Assembly (NCBI GenBank): GCA_937970115.1
Contig: CALBVO010000063.1
Location: forward strand, 1 to 5,934
Source: Minisyncoccota bacterium
Lineage (GTDB): Bacteria; Patescibacteriota; Minisyncoccia; Phycocordibacterales; UBA1006
DNA length: 5,934 nucleotides
Direction of reading: 5' to 3'
The translations under genes and the position numbers were made by a program. A model generated the notes under the pieces. That model was not told where the DNA came from and did no database searches. It saw nothing but the letters and a program-made list of their open reading frames with translations. Positions 5,598-5,934 of the stretch are shown here, piece after piece; position 1 is the first letter of the stretch; every line of letters starts with the position of its first letter.

Positions 5598-5626
5598 ACG
5601 ATAGCACAGGGAAGAGACCTCACCAA
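5598..5626 (-). promoter_or_regulatory. Promoter of ribB, leaderless
   Basis: On the minus strand there is a -35 TTGGTG (5621-5626), a 17-bp spacer, and an extended -10 TGC-TATCGT (hexamer 5598-5603, TGC 5604-5606). Seven bases separate the hexamer from the ATG at 5588-5590, so transcription should start at or within a base or two of the start codon. This is the most complete promoter in the window and decides the ribB start. Confidence 0.62.
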
Positions 5627-5649
5627 TATACTTAGGAGCTAATATCAGA

Positions 5650-5655
5650 TATAAT
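5650..5655 (+). promoter_or_regulatory. Consensus -10 upstream of the small CxxC gene
   Basis: A perfect TATAAT lies 32 bases before the ATG at 5688, but no good -35 is seen at the right distance. The perfect palindrome GTATGCATAC (5656-5665) lies directly downstream, where a repressor could bind; that is speculative. A competing reading is TAATAT (5676-5681), six bases before the ATG, which would fit the leaderless pattern of the other genes. Confidence 0.35.
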
Positions 5656-5687
5656 GTATGCATACACGATTTAATTAATATACAATT

Positions 5688-5795
5688 ATGAACACAGATG
5701 AAAATTATATAGATCCATTTACTAGTGAAGAATCTGCAGGAGAAAAGAAAGAAGGTCACGAAGATGCAAATGTTTGCATCTCTTGTGAAGGGTAA
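5688..5795 (+). CDS. 35-residue CxxC microprotein, unknown function
   Basis: ATG at 5688 to TAA at 5793-5795 encodes 35 residues and I do not recognise a family. The composition is acidic (many E and D, a short KK at 20-21, one His at 24), with no hydrophobic segment. It ends in NVCISCEG, so the two cysteines (30 and 33) form a CxxC pair two residues from the C-terminus. One CxxC could be half of a metal site in a dimer, a redox pair, or a tag-like tail. Support for a real gene: TATA-rich promoter-like sequence upstream, a strong terminator hairpin starting seven bases after the stop, and no competing gene on either strand. A chance frame this short cannot be ruled out without homologues. Confidence 0.5.
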   Translation: MNTDENYIDPFTSEESAGEKKEGHEDANVCISCEG

Positions 5796-5801
5796 ATAAA
5801 C

Positions 5802-5829
5802 TACCCCGGACTAAAGTCACGGGGTATTT
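5802..5829 (+). terminator. Hairpin terminator after the small CxxC gene
   Basis: TACCCCG (5802-5808) pairs with CGGGGTA (5820-5826). The stem continues as GAC/GTC (5809-5811 with 5816-5818, one bulged A) around a TAAA loop. The GC-rich stem is followed by TTTGTT, a modest U-tract. It is the only sizeable GC-rich hairpin in this part and fits the end of a transcript starting near 5660-5688. Confidence 0.75.
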
Positions 5830-5883
5830 GTTACTTCGATAATATTTCAGTGGTCTGTCTATTCCATTGTAAGATATAAGAAG

Positions 5884-5905
5884 CTCTATGTATAAATACA
5901 CAGAG
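5884..5905. other. Imperfect inverted repeat near the window end
   Basis: CTCTATGTAT and ATACACAGAG form 10-base arms with one mismatch (5888/5901) around AA. No T-run follows, so it does not look like a terminator. It could be an operator for a gene starting just beyond the window. Confidence 0.3.
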
Positions 5906-5934
5906 TGATACCTTGTATTTGATATTCTTGTAAG

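Noticed and set aside
5591..5626. Upstream TTG start for ribB, adding 12 residues.
   Set aside because: The added residues resemble nothing in the DHBP synthase family, and the TTG forms the -35 hexamer of a well-spaced promoter whose -10 lies inside the extension.
5627..5687. FMN riboswitch or other leader element for ribB.
   Set aside because: The upstream bases are few and AT-rich and lack the conserved RFN element motifs; the ribB mRNA appears to have no leader at all.
5417..5759. Short open frames antisense to the ribB start and to the CxxC microprotein region.
   Set aside because: They conflict with a certain gene (ribB) or with the promoter region, and have low-complexity F/Y/I-rich translations typical of AT-rich antisense frames.

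Overview
The window reads as a compact, AT-rich bacterial chromosome segment, most likely from the Candidate Phyla Radiation (Patescibacteria), probably a Parcubacteria-type lineage. This is an inference. It rests on short intergenic gaps, the absence of recognisable Shine-Dalgarno sequences before any start, two small uncharacterised two-helix membrane proteins, a short RsmI, an excalibur-domain protein and no encoded CCA on the tRNA. The standard bacterial code fits, since no real gene has an in-frame TGA. A bL9 gene is present; as I recall, several CPR lineages lack it.

Layout. Positions 2-148 are the 3' end of an excalibur-domain gene, followed by a 17-bp-stem terminator (151-189). Positions 190-496 hold no protein gene. 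They contain two diverged copies of a repeat, each ending in the 3' end of the tRNA-Leu(GAG) gene, which itself lies at 497-578 on the minus strand. A plus-strand run follows: a two-helix membrane protein (638-991), a membrane-anchored YceI-family protein (1029-1670), rsmI (1670-2359, overlapping yceI by one base), a strong terminator, a second two-helix membrane protein (2412-2732), an S41/CtpA-type PDZ protease (2795-3973), and rplI (3978-4421). A symmetric terminator separates rplI from the convergent ribB (4442-5590, minus). A 35-codon gene with a CxxC tail (5688-5795) and its own terminator lies beyond. The last ~100 bases hold no gene I can support.

How the parts work together. RsmI, bL9 and tRNA-Leu belong to translation. 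YceI, the S41 protease and the two small membrane proteins act at or outside the membrane. RibB makes the four-carbon precursor of riboflavin, but no other rib gene is in view. Its C-terminal GTP cyclohydrolase II-like half contains no cysteine, so it probably cannot bind zinc or open GTP.

Most worth a second look: (1) the tRNA-linked repeat, a 184-bp-period duplication of the last 18 nt of tRNA-Leu with its flank, which resembles in architecture the rtT repeats at E. coli tyrT; (2) a recurrent promoter with an extended -10 placed 6-7 bases before ATG, which implies leaderless mRNAs for at least three genes; (3) the terminator at 2363-2397, whose T-run runs straight into the next gene's -10. 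I found no CRISPR array, transposase, integrase or defence system, and no novel multi-gene system.
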